Shown: piece after piece, positions 24,736 to 34,364 of the stretch
How the letters are laid out: the number at the start of each line of letters is the position of its first letter
Numbering within the stretch: the stretch's first letter is position 1
Assembly (NCBI GenBank): GCA_028716975.1
Contig: JAQUOU010000002.1
Location: 300,841 to 364,840, forward strand
Length of the DNA: 64,000 nucleotides
Direction: 5' to 3'
From: Methylobacter sp.
GTDB taxonomy: Bacteria; Pseudomonadota; Gammaproteobacteria; Methylococcales; Methylomonadaceae
Program-made: the position numbers and the translations under genes
The notes under the pieces: generated by a model
The model's database searches: none
What the model saw: only the letters and a program-made list of their open reading frames with translations
What the model was told of the DNA's origin: nothing

Positions 24736-26212
24736 GATGGCGTTTCTCCACAGGCAAAATGATGGTGATGGTACTGCCTAGACCGGGCGAGCTTTCGGCT
24801 TTGATGCTGCCATGATGTGCCGTGACAATGCTGCGCGCCACAGCCAGGCCAAGCCCGACCCCGCCTTGTTCATGACGGGTAGTAAAAAACGGTTCAAACA
24901 GGTGTTCTAGTATTTCTTGGGACATGCCCCAGCCGTTGTCCCGAACAGTGAGTTGTACCGCCTCAACAGCCTCGCTGTGAGCAGGATCGGTACCGGTTTG
25001 AAAGGGCTCGACAGCTACAACAATTCGCCCTCCCGCGCCGGCCGCGGATAAGGCATTAGTGATCAGGTTTAAGACAATTTGTTGGATACCGTCGCTATCT
25101 GCAAGGATCAGCGGCAGGTCTTTCGCAGCTTCAAAGCTCAGTTCGACCTGTTTTTTATACGCTTCATATTCCAATAGATTGAGCACTGCATTCACGGGTT
25201 CACGCAGATCAATTGGGGTGAAATGTGGCGGGCGCCGTCGCGTGAATTCCAGCAGTTGTTGAACAATACGGGTAATGCGTTCGGTTTGGGAAGCCAGTAT
25301 CCCTGCGTGCCGGATGACTTCCTCGGATTGGCCGGCACACAACAGCAGGTGCTCGACGCGGCCTTTCAATATCTGTAATGGCGAGCCGATTTCATGCGCC
25401 AATCCCGCTGACAACTGTCCGATGGTAATCAGTTTGTCGGCTTCCTGAAGGGCGGCCTGGACATGGCGGCGCGATTGCGCTTCCTCTTTGAGTTTTTGCC
25501 GGGCGTTGGCCAATTCCGCAGCCATGGTATTGAATGTCTTCAACAGGACGCCAATTTCATCCTGATGTTTGATAAGGGGTAGTGGGGAGAAATTCCCATC
25601 GCGTATTTGTTTCATGCCATCGGCCAGCCGTTGCAAGGGCCAACCGATGTAAATCATACAGATAACCGTGCAAAGCGGTGCGGCAATCAAAATAAAAGCA
25701 ATCGTGGAAATAGCCAGGTTACGCCGGGTAACATCAAGGTCGCGGCGCATTTCATGCAGGGCGCGCACAAACACCAGTACGCCAAGTCTTTTTCCCTGCG
25801 TGTTTTGTAGAGGCAGGATCAGGGTAATGTATTCGGGGGCATCCTCCGGATAAAAAAACTGGTCGTCTGCATCGTCTTGCAAAGCGGCATGTAGCCTTTC
25901 CTGGAAATCGCTTGTGTAGGAATTGCCGATAGCATCCGGGAAAGCCTTACCCTGTTCATCATAAATACGAACTTTTAATTCTGGCTCAATTTGCTCAAGA
26001 CCTTTCAGCAGTTCTGTAATGTCGGCCAACTGCTTATCGCGCATGGCATTTTCAATAGCGATTTGCAGGCCTTTACTGAGTAGTTTTGTTTGCCGGCTGA
26101 TAACCCTGGTTAAATCTCTTTGCTCAATCGAAAGATGATAGAACCCATAGCCAATAAATATAAGCAAGCCAATGGACGTTAGAGATAGCGTGAGCTTAGT
26201 GGAAATGCGCAT
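24722..26212 (-). CDS. Sensor histidine kinase, partner of the sigma54 regulator
   Basis: A 496-residue membrane kinase: TM1 (about 8-26), periplasmic sensor region (27-165), TM2 (166-188), HAMP, HisKA with H273 in GLAHEIGSPLQ, and HATPase_c (DNGWGMSQEILEHLFEPFFTT, GVGLGLAVARSIV). The short periplasmic domain is suited to sensing an envelope signal such as metals. It is divergent from czcB across a 256-bp promoter region. Confidence 0.9.
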   Translation of the reverse strand: MRISTKLTLSLTSIGLLIFIGYGFYHLSIEQRDLTRVISRQTKLLSKGLQIAIENAMRDKQLADITELLKGLEQIEPELKVRIYDEQGKAFPDAIGNSYTSDFQERLHAALQDDADDQFFYPEDAPEYITLILPLQNTQGKRLGVLVFVRALHEMRRDLDVTRRNLAISTIAFILIAAPLCTVICMIYIGWPLQRLADGMKQIRDGNFSPLPLIKHQDEIGVLLKTFNTMAAELANARQKLKEEAQSRRHVQAALQEADKLITIGQLSAGLAHEIGSPLQILKGRVEHLLLCAGQSEEVIRHAGILASQTERITRIVQQLLEFTRRRPPHFTPIDLREPVNAVLNLLEYEAYKKQVELSFEAAKDLPLILADSDGIQQIVLNLITNALSAAGAGGRIVVAVEPFQTGTDPAHSEAVEAVQLTVRDNGWGMSQEILEHLFEPFFTTRHEQGGVGLGLAVARSIVTAHHGSIKAESSPGLGSTITIILPVEKRHHDVD

Positions 26213-26412
26213 GGAAAGTAATGTGTTGTAATTCGTTACAGTGTTGAAGTGTATCGCAACACTTGCAATTGCAGCAATCTCTTTTCAACATCATAAATAG
26301 TTACTATTGCAGCCGCATATCTCCGTTTTGTGAAAATATTTTTTCAATTAAATCAGTTAGCTTACCAGGATTTGTACTGCCATAACGGTATCAAATCCTA
26401 ATTATTGGGTAG

Positions 26413-26430
26413 TTGGCGCGATTATTGATT
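26413..26430 (+). promoter_or_regulatory. Candidate sigma54 (-24/-12) promoter of the czc operon
   Basis: TTGGCGCG-ATTA-TTGAT resembles the consensus TGGCAC-N5-TTGCW with the correct spacing, but with A instead of C in the -12 element. It lies about 40 bp before the czcB start, consistent with control by the divergent sigma54 activator. Confidence 0.45.
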
Positions 26431-26468
26431 GGTTTGTATGAACTTCCTAAATATATACATACAAAACC

Positions 26469-27629
26469 ATGCGCGCTTATTTATCAGCTATTTTAATTCC
26501 AGTTCTTTTGCTCAACGGCTGTACAGAGCCAACAACTGGAGAGACTGAGCGTAAACAATCATCGGTAGCTTCAGTAGAAAGCGTTAAACCACCCCAAACG
26601 GAATCATCCGGCTTACAAAACATCGATAAGCAGAAAGCCATTTCGATTCCAATAGAGTCGCGCCCTTACATTACTGTGGCAGCGGTTAGTCCGCAAACCT
26701 TCACAGCAACGGTGCAAGCGCCGTCCCGGGTAGAGTTTCGTGCCAAGGCCCTATCAACAGTGGGCGCTGTCGTTGCTGGACGCCTCGGCAAAATTAATGT
26801 ACAAGTCGGAGACCGCGTCAAAGCGGGCACCCCATTGGCAACACTGGAAAGCACCGAGGCTGCGCAAATGCGTTCTGATGTCGCGCGGACGAAGGCTGAG
26901 TTACAACGCGCGGAAGACCGTGCCAAGCGTCAGGCTATCATGCAAAAAAGCGGCGTTGGCCTGGAAATAGAACGCGCTGAAGCGGATATTCTACTGCGGC
27001 AGGCACGCTCGGATTATGAGCGCAGTGTGCATGCGGTTCAGTTATTAGGCGAAGGTACGGATCAGTCTATCGTGTTGCGTGCACCGATTGACGGCGTGGT
27101 GTTGCGGGTCAACGCCTCAATAGGTGCTGCGGTGGAAGCAGGTGCGGTGCTGTTTGAACTGGGTGAACCCGGAGCACTGTGGATCGTGGCGGATGTGTTC
27201 GACAACGATTTGGCGCTGATAGAAAAGGGCGCCAAGGCTACCCTGCAAATAAGCGCATTGCCTGAGCCGGTCTCCGGTCACGTTGTTGCCATCAGTGCGG
27301 CCATGCAACCCGACCTGCGCCGGGGTGCGGTTTATATCGAATTCGATGACGCCAATTTAATCCTCAAGCCCGGCATGTTTGCCAGAGCTTCGATAGAAGC
27401 AGGAGGTCCGCGCCGGATCGTATTACCAACTACTGCGGTGCTGATCAAAGACAAAAAACACACCGTAGTTTATGTGGAAACAGCGGACGGCCAGTTCGAA
27501 CCCCGCAACGTGATTATCGGGCAGGCGCGTGATGGTCAGGTGCCGGTGCTTGGGGGTCTTGGCGATGGCGATCGGGTGGTTATCTCGGGCGCTTTGCTGC
27601 TCGATTCAGCAGCAGCCATGTTGCTGTAG
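26469..27629 (+). CDS. czcB: Periplasmic adaptor of a heavy-metal RND efflux pump (CzcB-like), lipoprotein
   Basis: Membrane fusion protein of 386 residues. The signal ends in a lipobox, LLLNGC, so it is lipid-anchored. Barrel-sandwich halves VVAGRLGKINVQVGDRVKAGTPLATLES and VLRAPIDGVVLRVNASIGAAVEAG flank an alpha-hairpin (about 130-190), then beta-barrel and C-terminal domains (VVISGALLLDSAAAMLL). It links the inner-membrane CzcA to the outer-membrane CzcC. Intact, unlike its two operon partners. Confidence 0.9.
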   Translation: MRAYLSAILIPVLLLNGCTEPTTGETERKQSSVASVESVKPPQTESSGLQNIDKQKAISIPIESRPYITVAAVSPQTFTATVQAPSRVEFRAKALSTVGAVVAGRLGKINVQVGDRVKAGTPLATLESTEAAQMRSDVARTKAELQRAEDRAKRQAIMQKSGVGLEIERAEADILLRQARSDYERSVHAVQLLGEGTDQSIVLRAPIDGVVLRVNASIGAAVEAGAVLFELGEPGALWIVADVFDNDLALIEKGAKATLQISALPEPVSGHVVAISAAMQPDLRRGAVYIEFDDANLILKPGMFARASIEAGGPRRIVLPTTAVLIKDKKHTVVYVETADGQFEPRNVIIGQARDGQVPVLGGLGDGDRVVISGALLLDSAAAMLL

Positions 27630-27641
27630 GAGACGGTTGCC

Positions 27642-30600
27642 ATGTTAAGAACCTTGATTGAACGCTGTGTCCACAGACGCCTTGCCGTTATTACAACGGC
27701 CCTGGTGATCACTATTTTTGGCATACACGCTTTTTTGGAAACCCCTATTGAAGCTTACCCGGATGTCACCAATACCCAAGTTACAGTAATCAGCCTGATG
27801 CCGGGTTACGCCCCGGAGGAAGTCGAACGGCAAGTAACGGTGCCGTTGGAACGGGTGTTAAACGGTACGCCGGACATGATTCAAATGCGCAGCCAGAGTC
27901 TGTTTGGCTTGTCCTTGATCACTGTTACCTTTGAAGATCATATCGACAGTTTTCATTCCCGGACAGAAATTTCCCAACGTATTGCCGGCGCAGAATTGCC
28001 GGAAACCGTGACGCCGGTACTGGCTCCCGATTACACTCCATTGGGTGAAATTTATAAATTTACTCTCGTCAGCGACCGCCATTCCCTCTACGAGTTGCGT
28101 TCCGAAATGGAATGGAACGTGTCGCGTACCTTGCGTCAAATTCCCGGTGTCGCCGATATCCTGACTTTCGGCGGCTATTACAAGGAAATTCATATCGAAA
28201 TCGACCCGACCCGCGTCGAATCGCTGGGCTTGACTCTGGAAGAAGCGGGCGCCGCTATTGAAAAGTCCAACCGTAATGTCGGCGCAGGCTTCCTCAGTTA
28301 CGGCGATCAGGAGATGGTGGTACGCGGCATAGGGAATTTGCTCTCGCCGGAGGACATCTAGAAAATCGTGTTAAAAAACCGGGAGGGAACACCGGTCACC
28401 GTTGGCGATGTTGCCCGGTTAATACAGGCGTACACGCCACGGCGGGGGACTGTGGGCCTGGACGAACATAAAGAAGTAGTTGAAGGTATAGCGCTGCTGC
28501 GGCGCGGACAGAACCCCTCGCGCGTACTCGATGCCTTGCACAGCAAGGTGGAAGAACTAAATGCGCGTATCCTGCCGGCCGGCATGCGTATAGTGCCATT
28601 TTTGGATCGGGCTGATCTGGTAAGTAACACTCTACATACAGTCTTCGACAATCTGCTGCATGGTTTTGCGCTGGTAGTGGGTGTAGTCTGGTTGTTTTTA
28701 CGTAGTATTCGCGGCTCGTTGATTGTCGCAACCGTCATTCCCTTGTCGCTATTGGTCGCTTTTTTAGGGCTTTATCAGTTAGGGATGCCTGCCAATTTGA
28801 TCTCGATGGGTGCGATTGATTTCGGGATCATTCTGGATGGCGCCGTGGTGTTGATGGAAAACGTCATTCACCAGGCTTCGCATCGCAAACCGCAGACGCG
28901 CCGGGAAATGCTGCATCTCATTGCCGATGCGGCCTTCGATGTCGCCAAGCCGGCCTTTTTCGCGATGTTGATCATTATTGCCGCCTTAATCCCGGTGTTT
29001 ACCCTGGAGCGGGTCGAGGGGCGGATATTCCGTCCACTGGCAATGACTTACAGCTTTGCCTTATCGGGCGGACTGGTGTTTGCCTTGTTTCTGGTTCCTG
29101 CGCTGTGTGCCGCCTTTATTCAGCCTAAGCATGCTTTGATAGAAGAGCCCAAATTTCTGGTGCAATTAAGGGAGGTGTATTCGGGATTACTTGAGCGAGC
29201 TTTACGGTTACGCGCTATTACACTGGCGGCGGCAGGTGGATTGCTGCTGGCGGGCGGACTCTCGGCAACGCAGTTGGGCACCGAATTTTTACCGGAACTG
29301 GATGAAGGCGATATTCATGTTTTCGTCGAGATGCCAGCCAGTGTTTCTCTGGATAAAGGTCAGGAAATTTTATTGGATATGCGCCGTCGTTTGCTGCAAT
29401 ACCCGGAAGTCAAAGGTGTTTTAAGCCAACAGGGGCGCTCCGAGGACGGCACGGACAATGAAGGCGTGAATATGAGTGAAACCTTTGTCCATCTCAAACC
29501 TCATGAACAATGGCGGCCAGACTGGCACAAAGAAAAGCTGGTTGATGCCATGCGCACTTCGCTGGAAGAAATACCGGGTGTGCGTTTCAATTTTTCGCAA
29601 CCGATCAAAGATAACGTTGAAGAAGCGGTCAGCGGCGTGCGAGGTAAAGTGGTGCTGAAAATTTATGGCCCCGATCTTGAAATAATGCGCGACACGCTGG
29701 AAGAGGTCAAAGCAGTGCTGGCCAATGTTGCCGGCGTCATTGATCTGGACCTTTACAGGGAATCGCGGGTGCCGCAGCTACAGATCAAACTGGATCGCTC
29801 GACCTTGGCTCGCAACGGTCTTAATGTCGATAGCGTGCAAGACACCATTGAAATCGGCATGACGGGAAGAGTTGTCTCGAAATTGTGGCAGGCAGAGCGG
29901 CCGGTGCCTATTCGCTTGATACTCCCGGCAACCGAGCGTGGCGACATCGAAAAAATCGGCAATCTCAATGTGGCCAGTCCATCGGCAGCGTACATACCCT
30001 TGCATGATTTGGCCGATATCGGCATTGCCCAAGGACGCACCTCGATTGAACGCGAAGCCAACAGCCGATATAAAGCCCTCAAATTTAATGTCGACGGCCG
30101 TGATTTAGGCTCCGTGGTGCATGAAGCAATGGACTTGGTGACGGAAAAAGTCACAGTGCCCGAAGGTCATTTCCTGGTCTGGGGCGGTGAGTTTGAAAAC
30201 CAGCAGCGGGCCATGGCGCGACTTGGCGTGGTTATACCCATCGCGGTGCTAATTGTTCTGGGCTTGCTGTATAGCGCCTTGCAATCAGCGCGCAGCGCGG
30301 CGGCGATATTAATTGCCACACCGTTTGCGATGACCGGCGGCGTGTTCGCTTTATTGCTGACCGGCATCCCGCTATCAGTCAGCGCCGCAATTGGCTTTAT
30401 TGCCTTGCTGGGGCAGGTTTGTTTAATGGGGCTGCTGGTGCTCAGCGCGACGGAAGACATGCGCCGTAGCGGTTTCGAATTGCTGGTAGCGGTCAGGGAA
30501 GGCGCGACACTGCGCTTGCGCCCAGTGTTGATGGCCTCATTGCTGGCGTTGCTGGGTTTGTTGCCCATGGCGCTATCGACCAGCATCGGCAGTGAAACGC

Positions 30601-30749
30601 AACGCCCGTTTGCGGTCGTGATCGTCGGGGGCATGTTGACCACCTTTCTGGTGGCCATGTTCATATTACCGGTTATCTATACACTGGTGACCTCGAAACA
30701 AATGTTAACGCCCGAAGAAGCCGATGAATTAGCGGATACACACGTGTGA
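27642..30749 (+). pseudogene. czcA: Heavy-metal RND pump CzcA, interrupted by an in-frame TAG
   Basis: HME-RND transporter for divalent cations. Reading through the stop gives 1035 codons, the usual CzcA length. The TM4 motif AIDFGIILDGAVVLMEN matches the Zn/Co/Cd-type (HME1) signature rather than the Cu/Ag type. A TAG at 28359-28361 interrupts the normal sequence LLSPEDI-stop-KIVLKNREGTPVTVGDV with no frameshift; a single change from GAG or CAG would explain it. Either a recent nonsense mutation or a base error. A GTG at 28368 could restart translation but would lack the first transmembrane helix and porter segments. Confidence 0.88.
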
Positions 30750-32068
30750 ATAAGCATGTTTTGAAAATTGAAATAAGCCGGGCGAGCGCAAAAACAGCTG
30801 CAATATTCATGCTGTTGCTGTTGAACAGTCCGCTCGCTTTCTCTGAAGAGCCAGCGAAAAATCAGGATTTGCCGAATGGGGTATCGATTCGCTAATTGTT
30901 ACAGATTGTTAGGGAAAAAAGTCCACGTTACGCCGTTGCGTATAGTCAAATCGAGGCGGCGCAAGCAGAAGTTGTTGCAGCAGAGGTGCTGCCCAATCCC
31001 AAAGTCTGCTATGGCCGTTGTGATCAAGCCGGTGGACGCAGAAATACCCAGTTCGATGGTCCTTCGCAGCAGAATATCACCATGGAAGTGCCCCTGTTGC
31101 TGGCAGGTCAGCGCGGTGCGCGCAAGAAGGCGGCGGAACGTCGAGTTGAGGTGGCCGAAGCTAATGTCGAAACTCAATACAATCGATTGATCCGCGAAAC
31201 CTGGCGGCTATTTATACAATTGCTGGCCGGACAGCAACGTGTGGCTGCACTGGAAACAGCCAATCGGGAACTGGAACGGTTGCAAGCCATTATTAGCGGT
31301 AAAGAAAACGCAGGTACTGCCAGCCGTTACGATGTCATGCGTATCACTCAGGAAGTTAATAGTCTGAAAGCACGGCTGGCAAGCGCGCAGAGTGATAATG
31401 CCAATGTTGTTGGCGAACTCGGTGTGTTATTGGGATTTCCGGACTGGAAGCCACAAGCCAAAGGCGTATTGGCGCCAATCGGAATAACGGCAAATATCAA
31501 CGCGCTATGGTTGCAGGCAGAACAAAACAACCCTGAGCTTGAAAGCGCGCGCAGTGAAACCATTGCCGCCGATTCAGGCCTCGAACGCGCGCGTCGTGAA
31601 CGTTGGCCGGTTCCCTCGCTGTTGCTTGGCACAGCTTTTACCGATCAACCGTACGGCAATACCACGTTCGCCGGCGTGTCCGTGGATTTGCCGATATTTG
31701 ATCGCGGCCAGGGGGGTATGGCGCGAGCATCCGCCGAAAAGCATGCGTCTGTGCTGAAACGTGAGTTACTCCTGGCCTCAACGAAACAGGAGTTGGAACG
31801 CGCCGTTGAGGTATTGGCACTTCGTCGTAAAACGCTCTCAAAATTTGAGCATAATGTGCTCGAACCCTTACCTGCGCTGAAGCGAATGGCTGAGGATGCC
31901 TATCGATTAGGCAAAACAGGACTGTTGGAATTGTTGGATTCCTCCCGTTCCAGAACCGAAATTAAGCTGAGCTATCTGGAGCTATTGATAGCTGAAATAG
32001 AAGCCGAACTTGATACCCTTATGGCTTCCGGGCTATTGGTCACTACGTTGGATGAGCCGGAAAGATGA
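30746..32068 (+). pseudogene. czcC: Outer-membrane efflux protein CzcC, interrupted by an in-frame TAA
   Basis: TolC-type outer-membrane factor. GTG at 30746 overlaps the czcA stop by 4 bp and gives a signal peptide (TAAIFMLLLLNSPLAFS), followed after residue 49 by TAA (30893-30895) and then, in the same frame, LLQIVREKSPRYAVAYSQIEAAQAEVVAAEVLPNP, a typical OEP start. A change from GAA or CAA would explain the stop. The remaining 390 codons cover both coiled-coil and barrel repeats. Without the signal peptide, the downstream piece could not be exported. Second nonsense codon in the operon. Confidence 0.85.
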
Positions 32069-32379
32069 AAAAACTTGCATTGAGACCAATGCACGGAGAT
32101 TGCATAAAAATTGATAAACTTTAGCCATCTTAAAAATTAACGACCCTTGATGTGAATGGCCTGGAAAATCCAGCTCAAACTGATCTCAGCACGATTTAGC
32201 TGAAGCATGAGGCTTGTCGATGGCCGTTGTAACGTGCACCTATTAAGGAACACCTGTCCCTAACAGGTCTTTCCCAAGCTCGGAGAAATCGGTCCCGAAA
32301 CAACAAAGTCGGCGACAATTAAAAAATGCGCCAGCCACTGTTGTGGGGTAATTTGATGGCTTTGCGCAAAGTTCTCGCT
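32069..32379. other. Intergenic region, no feature recognised
   Basis: 311 bp between czcC and the convergent dodecin gene. A short dyad ACCTGT-CCCTA-ACAGGT (32248-32264) is the only structure seen; it is not followed by a T-run. Confidence 0.4.
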
Positions 32380-32589
32380 TTATTCAACCAAAGCAAACCC
32401 GATTTTAATAGTGACCTGCCAATGGGAAATCTTGCCATCGGTTATGTGCCCGCGGGTTTCGACGACTTCAAACCAACGCATGTCATGGATGGTTTTTGAT
32501 GCTTTACTGACGGCGTTTTCAATGGCTTCCTGTATACCGGCTGTTGATGAGCCGGTCAGTTCTATTTTTTTGTATATATGATCATTCAT
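32380..32589 (-). CDS. Dodecin family flavin-binding protein
   Basis: A 69-residue dodecin: MNDHIYKKIELTGSSTAGIQ..., with conserved AIENAVSKASKTIHDMRWFEVVETRGHI and a C-terminal HWQVTIKIGFALVE. Dodecins form hollow dodecamers that store flavin (or CoA in some groups). Trp in RWFEV is the residue that stacks on the flavin. Its start overlaps the end of murU by 8 bp. Confidence 0.92.
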   Translation of the reverse strand: MNDHIYKKIELTGSSTAGIQEAIENAVSKASKTIHDMRWFEVVETRGHITDGKISHWQVTIKIGFALVE

Positions 32590-33265
32590 AGTCTCGTTCT
32601 CGCTGAGTGTAATAAAAATTTAGTTCCTGCAAGCGTTCAGGAGTTCCAATATCCATCCAGAAGCCGTTAAATTTTTGCCCTGAAATCCTTCGCTGCGGTA
32701 TTGCCTGGCGCAACAAAAGTCCCAGTTTGCTTTTCCCTGCGGGTATTCTGCTGAACAGTTCCGGGCGGTACAAGCCAATACCGCTAAAAGTGAATTTATC
32801 ACTGGTATTGTCCAGGATTATGCCGTTGCTATCCAGGCCAAAATCTCCCTGAACATGATGCATAGGGTTGTTGACCAGCACTATATGGGCTAAATCAACC
32901 GCCACATTTTTAAGCAGGGCAAAAGGGAAGTCTGTGGCTATATCGCCATTGACAACCAGAAACACATCGTCACCCAATAAATGTAATGCCTTAATAATGC
33001 CGCCGGCAGTTTCCAGCGCCTGTTCGCCTTCGGCAGAATAGCTAATGCTTGCGCCGAACCGGTGGCCATCGCCCAGCTTTTCTTCTATTTGCCTGCCCAG
33101 ATGGGCATGATTAATGACTATATCATTAAAGCCGGCCGAGACCAGTTGTTTAATCGTATGCTCGATAACAGGTTTTCCAGCAACTGACAATAAGGGTTTT
33201 GGAATGCGGTCAGTTAAAGGCCGCATTCTTTCGCCGCGCCCTGCGGCTAAAATCATCGCTTTCAT
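32582..33265 (-). CDS. murU: N-acetylmuramate alpha-1-phosphate uridylyltransferase
   Basis: Nucleotidyltransferase of 227 residues. The N-terminal signature MILAAGRGERMRPLTDRIPKPLL and VVNGDIATDF metal site are clear. MurU makes UDP-MurNAc from MurNAc-1-phosphate, bypassing de novo synthesis and therefore fosfomycin. Its 4-bp overlap with amgK and position beside lptD-surA match the Pseudomonas recycling operon. Confidence 0.92.
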   Translation of the reverse strand: MKAMILAAGRGERMRPLTDRIPKPLLSVAGKPVIEHTIKQLVSAGFNDIVINHAHLGRQIEEKLGDGHRFGASISYSAEGEQALETAGGIIKALHLLGDDVFLVVNGDIATDFPFALLKNVAVDLAHIVLVNNPMHHVQGDFGLDSNGIILDNTSDKFTFSGIGLYRPELFSRIPAGKSKLGLLLRQAIPQRRISGQKFNGFWMDIGTPERLQELNFYYTQRERDYE

Positions 33266-34260
33266 GCTGGAACGCCGTATACGGGTAAAACCTGGCTGCG
33301 CAGGAAATCACTAAAACCGGAAAGCTCAGGATAAGCCTGCGCCTGTGCCGTGACATAGTGGAGGGTGCGCGGTATGTCGTTAAGGTAATGGGATTTGCCG
33401 TCCCTTAAATGCAGGCGGGAAAAAATGCCGATGGCTTTAAGGTGGCGTTGCAGTCCCATCAGGTCAAACCAGCGTTTAAACTGGGCCGGACTGCATTCGA
33501 CAAGACCTGCATGATCAAGGCGTTGAAAATAGCCGGTCATCCATGCCTCAACCTGCTGTTCGGGCCATGCTATATAACAATCTCTCAACAGAGACACCAG
33601 ATCATAGGTAATCGGGCCGATAACCGCATCCTGGAAATCCAGAACGCCTGGAGAATCTTCATTCAATACCATAAGATTGCGTGAATGAAAATCCCGGTGT
33701 ACGCATATCCGGGGTTGCTCCAGCGCCGATGCAATAAGAACGGCATGGCTTGAGTTTCGTATCCGATCGGGAAGGTCAATTTCCATCAGCCCATTCAGAA
33801 ACCATTCGTCAAAGATAGCCAATTCTCTTTTGAGAAGCGGCTCATTGTAGCTGGGTAGGCCGCTGTTTTGTATGGGCGTTTGAGTTTGCAGCCTGAATAA
33901 ACTGTCGAGAGCGCTTTGATATAATTCCGTAGCGTTATTGGCAGTGAGCTGATCTAAAAAGCATTCCGTGCCGAAATCCTCAAGCAGTAAAAAACCTTCG
34001 CTCAGGTTTTGATGAAAAATGACCGGCACATTGACTTGAGAGTGGGCCAGCAATTTATCGATTTTTATGAAAGGCTCAACGTTTTCCTGTACCGGCGGCG
34101 CATCCATGACAATAAATTGTCCTTGCGGCGTCTTAATTCTGAAGTAACGCCGGAAGCTGGCATCGCTGGAAGCCGGCTCACAGCAATTAATAGTCAGCAA
34201 CAGATCGTTTTCAAGCCAATCGAGCATGGCTATCGCTCTTAAGTCTTCAGGCATCATCAT
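33262..34260 (-). CDS. amgK: N-acetylmuramate/N-acetylglucosamine anomeric kinase
   Basis: Aminoglycoside phosphotransferase-fold sugar kinase. Catalytic loop CVHRDFHSRNLM and metal-binding GVLDFQDAVIGPITYDLVSLLRD; ASSDASFRRYFRI is the N-terminal nucleotide loop. It phosphorylates MurNAc at C1 for MurU. ATG at 34260 (332 residues) gives the usual N-terminus; the frame stays open to an ATG at 34314. The divergent lptD begins about 100 bp away. Confidence 0.9.
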   Translation of the reverse strand: MMMPEDLRAIAMLDWLENDLLLTINCCEPASSDASFRRYFRIKTPQGQFIVMDAPPVQENVEPFIKIDKLLAHSQVNVPVIFHQNLSEGFLLLEDFGTECFLDQLTANNATELYQSALDSLFRLQTQTPIQNSGLPSYNEPLLKRELAIFDEWFLNGLMEIDLPDRIRNSSHAVLIASALEQPRICVHRDFHSRNLMVLNEDSPGVLDFQDAVIGPITYDLVSLLRDCYIAWPEQQVEAWMTGYFQRLDHAGLVECSPAQFKRWFDLMGLQRHLKAIGIFSRLHLRDGKSHYLNDIPRTLHYVTAQAQAYPELSGFSDFLRSQVLPVYGVPA

Positions 34261-34364
34261 GAGTAAGGGTTGATTAGTTATTATGCTGCCGTAAATATAA
34301 GGTAAAATGAACATTAGGCATTTTATTCGATTTACGATTCATTAAGCTAATAAACTTATCATCT

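Noticed and set aside
28359-30895. Stop-codon recoding (TAG/TAA read as sense) in the czc operon
   Set aside because: Two different stop codons are involved and all other genes in the window end normally with TAA, TAG or TGA; nonsense mutation or base error is simpler.
26740-31841. Many long reading frames opposite or out of phase with the czc genes
   Set aside because: They are shadows caused by the higher GC content of these genes; none shows a family pattern.
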